In this document: positions 34,820 to 46,379 of the stretch, piece by piece | Layout: each line of letters opens with the position of its first letter | Numbering within the stretch: position 1 is the first letter of the stretch | From: Latrodectus hesperus | Taxonomy: Eukaryota > Arthropoda > Arachnida > Araneae > Theridiidae | Length of the DNA: 64,000 nt | Direction of reading: 5' to 3' | Assembly: GCA_037975125.1 (NCBI GenBank) | Contig: CM075852.1 | Coordinates: forward strand, 16,877,319 to 16,941,318 | Made by a program: the position numbers and the translations under genes | Notes under the pieces: model-generated | What the model saw: the letters and a program-made list of their open reading frames with translations, nothing else | The model's database searches: none | What the model was told of the DNA's origin: nothing

Positions 34820-35215
34820 TAGGAAACAATACAGAAATTGTCAGAAAATACTATTAATTAAATTACATTAAAAATTCTTTTTTTTATATAATTTTTAACT
34901 ATAAAAAATTGCTTGCTGTTAAAAAAGTATCAATTTGTAAATAGTAGTGTTTAGACAAACTCTATTACCAAACAAGATTATTTCTCTCTATAAATATTCA
35001 TGCTTTAATCATCATTGAAATTAAACTGCGTTTGTTAAATGGCAATGACGCTTTTTGGTCTTTCCGATAAGCAGATCCTGTCGCATTAACCAAAGCAGAA
35101 GCACTGTATGAATCATGAGTTAAATCACCACTTCATTTGGTAAAAACAAAATGGATAAAATTTTATTAATCTAATAACATTTGACGCCTCATCAATTATT
35201 TATTCCCTTCACGCT
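34820..35215. other. intergenic, nothing recognised
   Basis: AT-rich sequence with no coding or repeat signal. Confidence 0.55.
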
Positions 35216-35245
35216 TCAGTGAAACCACTGTTTTTAATCACCGAA

Positions 35246-35437
35246 ATGGTGCCAGCGGACAAAAGGCGAGCTAAAAAGAGGCCGTCCCTCATTAACTTGT
35301 TTACAGAGAAAATACGGGCTGCATTCAGAAAAAAGAAAGAAAAAAATATCTCTGATGATGGCAGAGGTAGAAACCTCTTTCTTTCCCATCGCCAACCAGC
35401 GGGTGGAAGTTGTAACAACCCTTCTTCGGCTTCTTAA
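35246..35437 (+). CDS. possible small basic protein or exon, unknown
   Basis: A 63-codon frame from ATG 35,246 to TAA reads MVPADKRRAKKRPSLINLFT, then EKIRAAFRKKKEKNI and a Gly/Ser/Asn tail. It is GC-richer than its flanks and rich in Lys/Arg with an amphipathic stretch. There is a possible acceptor (CGCTTCAG) at 35,219 and an in-frame upstream ATG at 35,219. No signal peptide or known motif is seen. It could be a terminal exon, a small gene or chance; an overlapping minus-strand frame of similar length weakens the case. Confidence 0.22.
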   Translation: MVPADKRRAKKRPSLINLFTEKIRAAFRKKKEKNISDDGRGRNLFLSHRQPAGGSCNNPSSAS

Positions 35438-35449
35438 AATGTTAACAGA

Positions 35450-36425
35450 TAACATTCGATTTTTATTTTTTTTAAAAAATTTCTATTGAACACATTGGCA
35501 ACGGCAGTACGATGTTCTTTCTGAAATGAGTTCGTTTCTCTGCATTTAAGGCGAAGATCAAGAAGTAAGTACCATTCTATAAACATATATATAAAATATC
35601 ATTCAATGTTTATTGCATTTGTAGTGTTTTTTTAAAATATAAATTGAGGGATTTATTCTGATTCTTTGTTCTTGCTTTTAGCATCACTTAATATGCTATT
35701 TTAACAGTTATTGTTTACATACTACTATCTTGTGTCATATTCTTAAATTATAAGATGCTTCTTCTATTTGCTCTTATAACCACTGCAAGTAATTACTGAA
35801 TGTTAAAAGAATGTTGTGAAAAGAAATTTAATAAAAGGATGTAAATGTAAAACAAATCTAAGAGAATAGCTTCCGAATGATAATTCTAATGACATATGAA
35901 CTATATTTTTAATATTTACTGTGTAAAAGTTAGAATAAAGTGTGAATTCAAGTTATATATCTCTCTGAACTTGAAAATAAAGTGAAAGGAGATTTTTCTT
36001 TCATAATAGAACTCTTCTTTATTTTCATTACTTTTTTAATGGGAATGGCATAACATATTCTTTTGTGATATTTTTGCAGTAAAATAGATATAGCTAATTG
36101 AAAAATATTTCTAACTTAAATATTGGAGAGCTGTTTAAGAATATTTTAGGTTTTTAGAAAGGCGTGGACTTGGTCTCTGCTCACTAAGATCGTATATTTG
36201 ATCAATTTTATTTTCCTAGTTTGTTTTGAAAAGACGAAATAGTAATTAAAAATTTTAAATCTAACTAAAACATTAAAAATAATAGTATTTAAAAAATTGT
36301 TTTTAGTATTTATAAGTTTGAGAGAATCCAAAATTTTAAAGCAAATAACTTAAGTCAATAATTTAATATATTTTTAAGATTGATAAATTAAACGTAAAAA
36401 AAATCTTTTGAGCAAAAATAAATAT
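35450..36425. other. AT-rich intergenic, nothing recognised
   Basis: Short frames only, with no repeat family assigned. Confidence 0.55.
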
Positions 36426-36426
36426 T

Positions 36427-38931
36427 TGTTGTTGTCTTGTGCTAGCTGTTGTTGTTGTTGTCGTGTGCCAGCAAGGCTGGCAATATGGGGTGGGCTGCTC
36501 CACTTTTCCAACGGAACCATATTTTGGTAGAGCCCGACTTCCTCAGTACACACATGCTATAGGGACCCGTTTATAGAATAGGCAACCATTCACACCTCAT
36601 TGATACAAGGAAAGGACATAGACAGGATAGATAGAGAAAGAATGGACAGCCATGCCTGAACCGGGATTCGAACCCAGGACCTCCCTATCTGCAGTCAGAC
36701 ACGATGATCACTGGACGAGTTGGGCGGCATTATGCTAGCTAGGCTGGCAATATGGGGTGGGCTGCTCCACTTTTCCAACTGAACCATAATTTGGTGTGAA
36801 GTCCGACTTCCTCAGTACACACATGCCATAGGAACCTGTTTACAGAGGGTATAGGCAACCATTAACAATCCATTCATTCAAGGAAAGGAAAAAGACAGGA
36901 GAGGGTGAGAGCGAAAATATACAACCATGCCCGAACCGGGATTCGAATCCAGGACCTCCCTATGCTCAGTCAGACACGCGGACCACTAGACGAGTTGGGT
37001 GGCATTATGCTAGCTAGGCTAGCACTATAGGGTGCGCTACCCCACTTTTTCAACTGAACCATAATTTGGTGTGAAGTCCGACTTCCTCAGTACACACATG
37101 CCATAGGAACCTGTTTACAGAGGGTATAGGCAACCTTTAACAATCCATTCATTCAAGGAAAGGAAAAAGACAGGAGAGGGTGAGAGCGAAAATACACAAC
37201 CATGCCCGAATCGGGATTCGAATCCAGGACCTCCCTATGCTCAGTCAGACACGTGGACCACTAGACGAGTTGGGCGGCTTTATGCTAGCTAGGCTAGCAT
37301 TATAGGGTGCGCTACCCCACTTTTTCAACTGAACCATAATTTGGTGTGAAGTCCGACTTCCTCAGTACACACATGCCATAGGAACCTGTTTACAGAGGGT
37401 ATAGGCAACCATTAACAATCCATTCATTCAAGGAAAGGAAAAAGACAGGAGAGGGTGAGAGCGAAAATACACAACCATGCCCGAATCGGGATTCGAATCC
37501 AGGACCTCCCTATGCTCAGTCAGACACGCGGACCACTAGACGAGTTGGGCGGCATTATGCTAGCTAGGCTAGCATTATAGGGTGCGCTACCCCACTTTTT
37601 CAACTGAACCATAATTTGGTGTGAAGTCCGACTTCCTCAGTACACACATGCCATAGGAACCTGTTTACAGAGGGTATAGGCAACCATTAACAATCCATTC
37701 ATTCAAGGAAAGGAAAAAGACAGGAGAGGGTGAGAGCGAAAATACACAACCATGCCCGAATCGGGATTCAAATCCAGGACCTCCCTATGCTCAGTCAGAC
37801 ACGCGGACCACTAGACGAGTTGGGCGGCATTATGCTAGCTAGGCTAGCATTATAGGGTGCGCTACCCCACTTTTTCAACTGAACCATAATTTGGTGTGAA
37901 GTCCGACTTCCTCAGTACACACATGCCATAGGAACCTGTTTACAGAGGGTATAGGCAACCATTAACAATCCATTCATTCAAGGAAAGGAAAAAGACAGGA
38001 GAGGGTGAGAGCGAAAATACACAACCATGGCCGAATCGGGATTCGAATCCAGGACCTCCCTATGCTCAGTCAGACACGCGGACCACTAGACGAGTTGGGC
38101 GGCATTATGCTAGCTAGGCTAGCATTATAGGGTGCGCTACCCCACTTTTTCAACTGAACCATAATTTGGTGTGAAGTCCGACTTCCTCAGTACACACATG
38201 CCATAGGAACCTGTTTACAGAGGGTATAGGCAACCATTAACAATCCATTCATTCAAGGAAAGGAAAAAGACAGGAGAGGGTGAGAGCGAAAATACACAAC
38301 CATGCCCGAATCGGGATTCGAATCCAGGACCTCCCTATGCTCAGTCAGACACGCGGACCACTAGACGAGTTGGGCGGCATTATGCTAGCTAGGCTAGCAT
38401 TATAGGGTGCGCTACCCCACTTTTTCAACTGAACCATAATTTGGTGTGAAGTCCGACTTCCTCAGTACACACATGCCATAGGAACCTGTTTACAGAGGGT
38501 ATAGGCAACCATTAACAATCCATTCATTCAAGGAAAGGAAAAAGACAGGAGAGGGTGAGAGCGAAAATACACAACCATGCCCGAATCGGGATTCGAATCC
38601 AGGACCTCCCTATGCTCAGTCAGACACGCGGACCACTAGACGAGTTGGGCGGCATTATGCTAGCTAGGCTAGCATTATAGGGTGCGCTACCCCACTTTTT
38701 CAACTGAACCATAATTTGGTGTGAAGTCCGACTTCCTCAGTACACACATGCCATAGGAACCTGTTTACAGAGGGTATAGGCAACCATTAACAATCCATTC
38801 ATTCAAGGAAAGGAAAAAGACAGGAGAGGGTGAGAGCGAAAATACACAACCATGCCCGAACCGGGATTCGAATCCAGGACCTCCCTATCCTCAGTCAGAC
38901 ACGCTGACCCCAAGACTGGGTGGGCGGCGAA
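36427..38931 (-). repeat. tandem array of a tRNA-derived SINE (family A), 275-bp period
   Basis: The motif TATGCTAGCT recurs at 36,731, 37,006, 37,281, 37,556, 37,831, 38,106, 38,381 and 38,656, exactly 275 bp apart, giving eight units. A slightly different founder-like unit precedes them (about 36,447-36,730), with a short extra (GTT)n tail piece at 36,428. On the minus strand every unit has a tRNA-like head CTAGTGGTCCGCGTGTCTGA and box B GGATTCGAATCCC. Internal units are nearly identical; the first and last differ more, for example CTGACCCCAAGACTGGGTGG at the right end. The (CAA)n tail is lost at the internal joints, so the copies are joined head to tail and were probably amplified by unequal exchange. 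Confidence 0.95.
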
Positions 38932-38939
38932 ATAAGTAT

Positions 38940-39384
38940 TTAAAAGTTTCATAAAGCCGCTCTGGCATTACGTCGTTAACAAGAAACAAAAACAAAAATA
39001 TCCTCAATATTAAGTGGTTTTTTTTGCAGAATTTAAGTTTTTTTTTGCGTAATCAAAAAAATTTGATGTCGTTGCATATCGATGTTAATCCTAAAACGTG
39101 TTTCCAATGCTTTGACGAGATTCCACAATATTATTTAACTACATCAAAAGTACTAGAAGAAAATTGTTGTAACCTGAGCATCTTTGGCCGATAGCGGTCC
39201 TACAACAAATTATTGTGGCTTCTAAATCTACTTAACAATCATTCTAACAAAATGAGAATAACTTCACTTGAATAAAGAACCTCATTTGAAATATCGGTTA
39301 ATTTGGAATCTGTTAGGAAAAAATTGTGGATATTGTTACGTCATGTAGTGCTGGCAATAATTATCACGTGGACAAGAGACGTAT
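38940..39384. other. intergenic, nothing recognised
   Basis: AT-rich spacer between the SINE array and the second hAT MITE copy. Confidence 0.5.
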
Positions 39385-40085
39385 TAGCATTACTCTGGTT
39401 TATATAATAAAGAATACAAATTTTGGATTGGATTTACCTACCAACGTACGCAGGTAGCATCATTCACTAGGTAGGTACTCAAAAATATTCGAGATTCAGT
39501 TCAAACACAGAATTGAATAGAACAATAAATAATAGTACAAGTGTACACCACATGTCGAGACTTGCAAAGTGCCGCCCGTGTGTCTGCTCGTCCGGATGCT
39601 TGTTTAAACCTGCAAAGGGATGAAATGCGATTTGCGCTGTGTCTCTGCATTAGTATAAATACGAATGCCAATAACAAAACGTTACTCATTTGTTTCCGGG
39701 ATTTTAAACATAAAAGTGTGACTGTGAGTGAATCGATGTCAGTGTTTGTAGTGCCGGAAAAAATAAGTATCTGCCTATTTGTTATGCATTTTTTAATTAT
39801 ATATTGTTATTTATCAATCATATTATATATTTTTTACTACTTGAGTGTAGTAGGTAGTTATGTAGTAAAAATTATAAATATTAGAGATTATTCTAAACTA
39901 CTATAAAAAAGAACATAAAGCCAGGGAAGATTAGACTTTAGGTACCTAGGTACTTTTTTGTTTAAGACGTTTTTGTTAGTACCTAGGTAATTTTTGTTAG
40001 CAGCAGGGAGTCTACCGAAAATAGTAAAATTTTGAAAGTGGTCAACGAGAAAAAAAAAAGAGTTTGGGAACCCATACTTTAGAAT
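39385..40085 (-). mobile_element. hAT-type MITE, copy 2 (longer)
   Basis: The reverse complement matches copy 1 (11,922-12,400) at its start, TATGGGTTCCCAAACTC..CCACTTTCAAAATTTTACTA. It also matches the internal block at 39,429-39,510 (GGATTTACCTACCAACG, GTAGCATCATTCACTAGGTA). About 350 bp more sequence lies between these blocks than in copy 1; it is moderately GC-rich at 39,540-39,680 with a TATA-like AGTATAAATACG. A 121-codon frame (39,541-39,906) lies within; its second half is hydrophobic and AT-driven and I do not treat it as a gene. The far end matching copy 1's right terminus was not found. Confidence 0.6.
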
Positions 40086-40089
40086 TATT

Positions 40090-41715
40090 ATTTTCTAATA
40101 TGATTTATTTTAACAAATTATCTTCTAATTTATTAAATTTTTTTGATGTTGATTAATAATTTATTGAAACATAAAAAAATCTTTTAACTTTATATTTAGT
40201 TGGATTCAATTTTAAAATTTTAAATTCTTCTTCAGTCCGGATTTCATAACATCTTTAACTGACGACATGAAATGTGATCACACTATTTCTTCATCAGGCA
40301 AAATGATTTGATTCAGAAATCAATTATTTTTTTATTACTGTGTAAATACAAATATTACAATTATTACATTATTATTTACGGAAAAGAAATGAGAAACTTA
40401 CATTATTTTTAAGTATTCGTTTGCAAGCTAAATTGCATGTAATTCAGTGTGGAAATCGCATGAGAGAAATTTCAGATTTAGAAAGAACCCGAAAATCTTT
40501 CTCCAATGGCGGCAACTTATAAATGATGGTTTTTTTCACTGTTCAGTTCAAGGTTAATTCACAACAATGTTGAGCGATTATAAATTGACTTTGTAGCAAT
40601 GCATGCTGAAGCAGTCTCCTGATTTTTCCTGTTTTTCCCTTCATGCATGTTAAATGAATCTGGGAAAAGTTCTCTGGAAAGCTGTCTAATTGCTCTGTCG
40701 GTACTCAGAAAAGGCTCTGCTTGATTTTCATGGCCCCCGTGGTAAGCAGCTAAATCACGTGAGAAAAGCTAGAAGTCACCTAATAAAGGGGGTCCTTTCC
40801 TTTTCGAATTCTGTTTGAAGAATTTTACGCGAACCGAGTAAAATCGTAACATTTTTTTCTTTCAATTTAAAAGTTTTGAAGGAAAAATTTGATGTTTTTC
40901 TTCATTTATCGAAACGTGAGAAAAAATGTCGCTTCTTATGGAAAAAGATCCCCTACCACATAATCGAATGGATTGCGAATGAGCAAAGATCAACAGATGG
41001 CTGATCGATTCATTTAAGATTTTATGTAACCCACCTCTCATTCTCATCACTAAAAATTGAATAATTTATTATTAAATTTTAAAATTAAAGATAAAAATTA
41101 TGGCGCATTTATTTTTTATAAAACTACTCTGCAATACTTATAGAAATATATAGATTTTAAGAAAAACAAACTGAAAATGTTTATGCAGCTTCTATATGTG
41201 ATCATTAAAAATATATAGTGTTATTTGATAATACTGTTAGCATATTTATCACAACTATTTGGAATAACGAATATCGGACAAACTATATGCATAAAAAATA
41301 ATGGTGCACATATTACACATGCGCACATAAATAAAATACTTAACTACGACGCCGGATACAAATTTTTAACCCTCTGAGTATAAAATGGATCTGCAAAACA
41401 AAACTTTCATAATATCGTGTGTTTCATGAACCAATGATTTTAAAATTTTACTGAAATTAAAGAACAGGAACTTAAAAAATTAAAATGTTAATAACTATTT
41501 TAATTATTTAATATCCAGAAAATGTATCCCACTTTTACAATTTATGTAAAATAAAAAAACAAGCGAATTTAATACAAGGGGATTCTACTAGATGACTATT
41601 TAGAACACTATTGCAGGGGAAAGATTTAGATCTCTGTCTCTTTCTCTCTCACACACACACACATTTAAATTGATTGTTCAAAAAGATGAAATAATTTGTA
41701 CTTAAGTGTTTAAAA
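40090..41715. other. intergenic, no gene identified
   Basis: AT-rich with a moderately GC-richer stretch at 40,600-40,800. It includes a short CT/CA-repeat tract near 41,636-41,665. No supported frame. Confidence 0.55.
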
Positions 41716-41725
41716 TATATAACTT

Positions 41726-41995
41726 GCCCCCCCACCCTTTCTAGTGGTCAGCATGCCTGATTGCGGATAGGGAGGTCCTGAGTTCGAATCCTGGTTCGGG
41801 CATGGATGTACTTCCTCTTTCGCTCTCTCCCCTGCCTTTGTCCTTTCCTTGTATGAATGGGCCGACCCTATAAACGGGTACCAGAGCACGTGTGTAGGAG
41901 GAAGTCGGACTCCACACCAAATTATGATTCAGTTGGAAAAGTGAAGCAACGCACCTCATATTGCCTGCCTAGCTGGCACAAGATAACAACAAAAA
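41726..41995 (+). mobile_element. tRNA-derived SINE, family A, single copy
   Basis: The head CTAGTGGTCAGCATGCCTGA (box A) and GAGTTCGAATCCTGG (box B) is followed by the family body (GAAGTCGGACTCCACACC, CAGTTGGAAAAGTG) and a tail GCTGGCACAAGATAACAACA. It is flanked by the duplication ATATAACTT (41,717-41,725 and 41,996-42,004). This is the same family as the tandem array, in opposite orientation. Confidence 0.9.
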
Positions 41996-42009
41996 ATATA
42001 ACTTACCAC

Positions 42010-42590
42010 TTAAGAGATTCGCTTGTAATAAGAAGAAAATCATTAGACAGGTCGAAGTGGAGAATTTAAGAAATATGATAGCTGAGAAAAACTAAATAAA
42101 TATGATAAAATAAAAACTAGTAGAAAATTTTGAAAAAGTCAATTTATTTAACAATGATCATTGCTACAAAATATGCTTTTATTTTATAAGCAATGAACTG
42201 GTAGCTGAAGTAGACTCTTTGTGAAGTAAAAAATACTAAAATGAGCAGTAATTTCACACGTCACTAAATGCAGAAAAGAGAATATAATTTTGATTCTACA
42301 AGAGTAGGTAATGACCCGATTTTTAACATGATCACTGTTGTAAAAAAGTGATTTTATTTCATAAGCAGTTAAATGGCAGCCATAGTAGATCTTTGTAAAA
42401 TAAAAATTGGATAAAATGACCAGTAACAAGTCACACAGTAAAGGCAATATAATTTTGATTGTACGAGATTAGGTAGTGATTTTTTTTCGCTAGCAAAAAT
42501 TTATGTAAGCAATTAATTTCCAAATATGGGTGAGAAAATTTAGAAATTCCATATTGTATTTTGAGTTAACTTTTAATTAAGGTTTTTTTT
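42010..42590. other. AT-rich intergenic with internal repeat
   Basis: Two similar blocks, about 42,150-42,310 and 42,320-42,480, share ATTTTATAAGCA, GGTAGC, GTAGACTCTTTGTGAAGTAA and TTTTGATTCTACAAGAGTAG. They look like an imperfect direct repeat of about 165 bp. No gene. Confidence 0.5.
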
Positions 42591-42591
42591 T

Positions 42592-42830
42592 CCAACGGCG
42601 GGCACTTGAGGATTGAACCCTATGCCACAACAAGGTCAGAACCTGCTACTCATTTGTCGTTACCCAGTGGGCACCTGTGAACCAAGTCACGGAGGCGAGT
42701 AGCGTTACCCGCGTCATACCACCACAAACCCGTTTATAGGATGGGACACATTCATACATCATCACGGAAGAAAGTAATATCCATGCCCGAACCGGGATTC
42801 GAACCCAGAACCCACATTATCTAAGGCTAT
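42592..42830 (-). mobile_element. tRNA-derived SINE, family A variant
   Basis: The minus strand has CTGGGTTCGAATCCCGGTTC (box B) and GGGCATGG at 42,830-42,780, then GATGATGTATGAATG and CCTATAAACGGG of family A. A divergent 3' half (CGGAGGCGAGTAGCGTTACC on the plus strand) is not shared with other copies here. Confidence 0.65.
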
Positions 42831-43127
42831 TTGTGCCATTTAAATTTTTTAATTCGTGTTTAAAATGCAAGTGACGCGAATTTGCTTCGTAATATTTGAT
42901 AATATCATTATGTTTTACTAAGCATTTTACTCGGGATGAAATTAAAAAGTATATAAGAATTTAATTCATATAATTTTTTAAAATATTTGAGATATGAATT
43001 GTATTTTAATTTTTAATTATTTCTACTGTCATAAGTACATCGAATAAATAATCCAAAGAAGTTTAAAGTTGGAATATTACTTCTTTTGCGTTTTCTCCCA
43101 ATTCTACTATTAAAATGAATTAGCTTT

Positions 43128-43649
43128 GTTGTTGTTGTTGGCTTATCCTCTTTAAAGATCTAACATTTGTCAGATCAACTCCATTAAATTGTTGACAGTT
43201 AGAAAGTCAATGAATAGCAGGGTATTTGAGGATAAATCTTCCCGGGAAAGTCCGACGCAATCCAGAATATGTTTCGGTGAGGCTGGATGTTCACAGCATT
43301 TTTTACAAGTGGGATACATTTTTGTACCACGTTCAAACGATAAACATTTTAGATGTCCACTTGAGAATCCGGCCAAGGCAGTCTGAGATTTTCGGTCACA
43401 TTTTATTTCCAGAAGAGTTCCAGGTGATGATCCAGAGTGCCATTGGTGTGTGGGTGGAATTTGCCAGATTGAATAAAGTCTAGATTTTTCATTAGAGTAA
43501 AGTTCCTGATATGTAAGTGATGAATCAGTGGGCGTATCTTCCTCACTGCCCTCTTTGGCCAGTCGATCTGCGGTCTCATTGCCACTAATATTTACATGTG
43601 ATGGAATACATTGGAGATGTACAACATGTTCTTGGGAGATCATTTTCAA
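43128..43649 (-). pseudogene. LINE ORF2 C-terminus: RNase H end, with (CAA)n tail
   Basis: An open minus-strand frame from 43,649 to 43,170 (159 codons) reads EHVVHLQCIPSHVNISGNET then ADRLAKEGSEED. This is the IPSH-xI-GNE-AD-LAK motif holding the His and last catalytic Asp of RNase H. The frame then has a Cys/His-rich tail PTCKKCCEHPASPKHILDCV. The 5' side is truncated at about 43,650, as is usual for LINE insertions. The 3' end is GGATAAGCCAACAACAACAA at 43,128-43,150. The frame is still open, suggesting a fairly young 5'-truncated copy. Confidence 0.8.
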
Positions 43650-43659
43650 TTTCAGGAGA

Positions 43660-45100
43660 ATAGATAGACTTTAATTTTTATTAAGAGTTCTTAGTTTTTG
43701 AGCTATTTTTTAGTTTTTGATATTAGTCTATTGTAAATTCAAATATGAAATTATTAAATGAAAGTATAATGTTTATAAATTTCTAAATGAAATAAAATAT
43801 TTTTTGGAATAAATTTGCGTTTTTCTACGATGTCATGAAACTATATATCGCAGACCTAACTTGGCAGAGATGTGGAAATTCATATCTAAGTGAATCCAGA
43901 TAACAACATGTTACTACACTTACAGCGCTGCTGACAAGTTGCTGTTTCCGGGACAACTTTTAATCGAAAGTGGGGTGAATTCTAGACAAGCTCTTAAAGA
44001 AAGAACTATCTAATGTTTCTAAAAATTGTTCGATTAAACCTAGCTCCTTAAAAAGGCTTCATTCTTTATGAAAATCATATTTTTATAAAATTTTCGATAA
44101 TTTCATGTTAAAGAAATATATTTTATGAGTATTGCTATATTGCTTCAAAGAAATTCTGTAAAAATCGTACATATGCAGGCTTAATATTACGGGATTGTTT
44201 GCACTAGATAATTGAACTCTATTCTGTAATTTTCTCCATCTGGTACTATGAGTACAAGATGGAAAAAATTTCAGAATAGAGAGAGTTCAATTATCTAAGT
44301 ACCAACTGTTTGGGGGGTATTTATGATCCTATTTTTTTAATTCGGGTTTTTTTTCTCACTCTAAAATAACTTTTGGTAAGTTAAATATTATTTGATATGG
44401 ACTAGTTACAATTATCACTACAGACGTCTACACCTGAATCGAACTCCCAAACTGTTGATCAGAGCCTTAATCATTCAGCTGCTAAAGGTTAAATGAATTC
44501 ACATCATTATAAGCATCAGAATAGTTAAAGCTTCAGAACTATATAAGAACTCAAGAAAAATAAATGTCAGCGTCTACATTTCAATTACAAATCGTATACC
44601 ACAAGTATTTACCTTAATAAATATTTTCATCCTGTATTTTTATAAAAATTATCTTGGCTAAAAAAAAAATTTCATTTTAAAATCCTAATTTACTGTTGGC
44701 ATCAGTGCAATGCTTAAAATTGTTAGAAATCATTCTCAAGGGTAAAGAAAAATTAAAACAAAAAATGTCTGATCTTTCTCTAAAAATTACTACTATTTTT
44801 ATAGGAACAAATAAGTGAGTTAAATAAGTTATATTCCCATTAATTTCATTAGTTGTCTTTTTATGAATATGGTGATTAATAAAAGCTTATAGTTTTCCTG
44901 GTATTTTGCGTGGGTAAATTTTCGGATAATAATTTATTTGTGAGCAATAGAATCGTTTTTTTTTCGAAACTAAAATGTTAATTGAAGCAGATATTTAAAA
45001 TTTCATTATATGTTATGACTCTGTAATGTTTATAGCTAATATTATATATTATTTACAATGAAATTTTATAAATATCTGCATAAATATATAACTAATATAC
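43660..45100. other. intergenic with one long hairpin
   Basis: No gene seen. A foldback is present at about 44,205-44,297: AGATAATTGAACTCTATTCT pairs with CAGAATAGAGAGAGTTCAAT and continues inward to CATCTGGTACT / AGTACAAGATG, leaving a very short loop. Confidence 0.6.
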
Positions 45101-45107
45101 ATAACAT

Positions 45108-45390
45108 TGTTGATGTTGTCGTGCGCCAGCTATGCTGGCAATATAGGGTGCGCTGCTCCACTTTTTTCAACTGAACCGTATTTTGGTGTTGAGTCCGACT
45201 TCCTCAGTACACGCATGCCAATAGGGACCCGTTTATAGGGTAGGAAACAATTCACACCTCATTCATACAAGGAAAGGACAAAGACAGGATAGGTAGAGAG
45301 AAAAAAAGTACATCCATGCCCGAACCAGGATTTGAACCCAGGACCTCCTTATTCGTATTCAGGTACGCTGACCACTAGACAGTGCAGGGC
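45108..45390 (-). mobile_element. tRNA-derived SINE, family A copy
   Basis: The minus-strand head CTAGTGGTCAGCGTACCTGA, box B TGGGTTCAAATCCTGG, the family body and a tail GCGCACGACAACATCAACA. It is diverged from the array units. Confidence 0.85.
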
Positions 45391-45569
45391 ATATATAGCA
45401 TTATATATAGGAATTATAATAGAAATCACGATGAAACATTACCGCCGTAGGAAACAAAAGCAAAAATTTTGTTAGATTTATTTTAGAGTATTTTTTTTAC
45501 TTCTAATGGCAGGGTATGAACAGTTACAACAAATAAGATAAGAATATAAAAAACACAGGATACAATAAA

Positions 45570-45860
45570 CAAAAGCAGCTGTAACAGAGTTCATTAATCT
45601 AGCACGTCTCTTGCCTCCCTGTAACGCTTTGCGAGTGCAGTCCAGCGAAGAGCAGGACAGCAGAGAAGATGCGCTGAGTCTATCACCTCTCCAGAGCTGG
45701 ACAGAGCGCATTTTAGAAAAAGAGCACTTTTGAATCTATAGAGATGATTTCAAAGGCAGTGAAGTCCAGTGGCAAGATGGAATTTAGAGACCATTCTACG
45801 CCTTGGGCCGTTGCACAAATTCTGGACAGCTTTCCTCCAGAACTTAAGGGAAATACGATG
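45570..45860 (-). pseudogene. LINE ORF2 extreme C-terminus
   Basis: Minus-strand pieces read FHLATGLHCL and HLYRFKSALF. A shifted frame then gives SSGEVIDSAHLLCCPALRWT, followed by KRYREARDVL. TGH-CL--HL-R, C-LC, H-L-CPAL and YW-AR form the usual order at the end of Jockey-type ORF2 (a CCHC-like zinc motif). Only the last ~80 residues remain, in several frames. Confidence 0.5.
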
Positions 45861-46085
45861 ATATATAATTATTCCTGAGCGCGTACTTTGATCATTTGAT
45901 AAGGTTTTTGATATCATGGAAGGGCATAGGATGAGAAATATTCTGCGTAATTAAAGCACCTTTTTTTTAGCAGGAAGTCGCATTTTCATTATCAGGAGCT
46001 TCCCAGTGGGTGGGAGATCACAGGAGGACTATAGTTTATTTTTGATCATTACGTTAGAAAATACTAGTAGGTAGTCTAAGCTTAA

Positions 46086-46363
46086 GAAGCCCGGTGGCTT
46101 AGTGGCAGCGTTTCACGCTCCCATGACACAGGTCCGAGGTTCGATTTTCGGGCTGGACAAGGTTGACTCAGCCTTTCCTCCCTTCAGTGGGTCGATTAAC
46201 TGAGTACCAAGCATGATTGGGAACTAAACACTGGGGGTCTTACGTTAGATTGACCACCTAACTGGGACATATGCTTCGCACCCCAGGGCCCTCGGTCATG
46301 AAAACAGTTATGGGCACTGTAGGCCTTGGCCCACAGGGGCTGTCGTGCCATGGATTTTAGTTT
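46086..46363 (+). mobile_element. tRNA-derived SINE, family F, with 14-bp TSD
   Basis: The head is CCCGGTGGCTTAGTGGCAGC (box A), box B is CCGAGGTTCGATTTTCGG, and the body continues to GGGCTGTCGTGCCATGG. It is flanked by a perfect 14-bp duplication TAGTCTAAGCTTAA (46,072-46,085 and 46,364-46,377). Unlike families A, C and D it ends in GGATTTTAGTTT with no (CAA)n tail, so it may use a different LINE partner. Confidence 0.9.
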
Positions 46364-46379
46364 TAGTCTAAGCTTAAAA

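Noticed and set aside
36640..38900. Repeated tRNA-like sequences that could be called a tRNA gene cluster
   Set aside because: They carry box A/B-like motifs but lack a proper acceptor stem and are joined to a SINE body; they are SINE heads.
36427..38931. Regular repeats suggesting a CRISPR array
   Set aside because: The whole 275-bp unit is repeated with no unique spacers, and the context is an animal genome.
39541..39906. 121-codon frame as a membrane protein gene
   Set aside because: It lies in the hAT MITE copy 2, and its hydrophobic half comes from AT-rich sequence; not present in copy 1.
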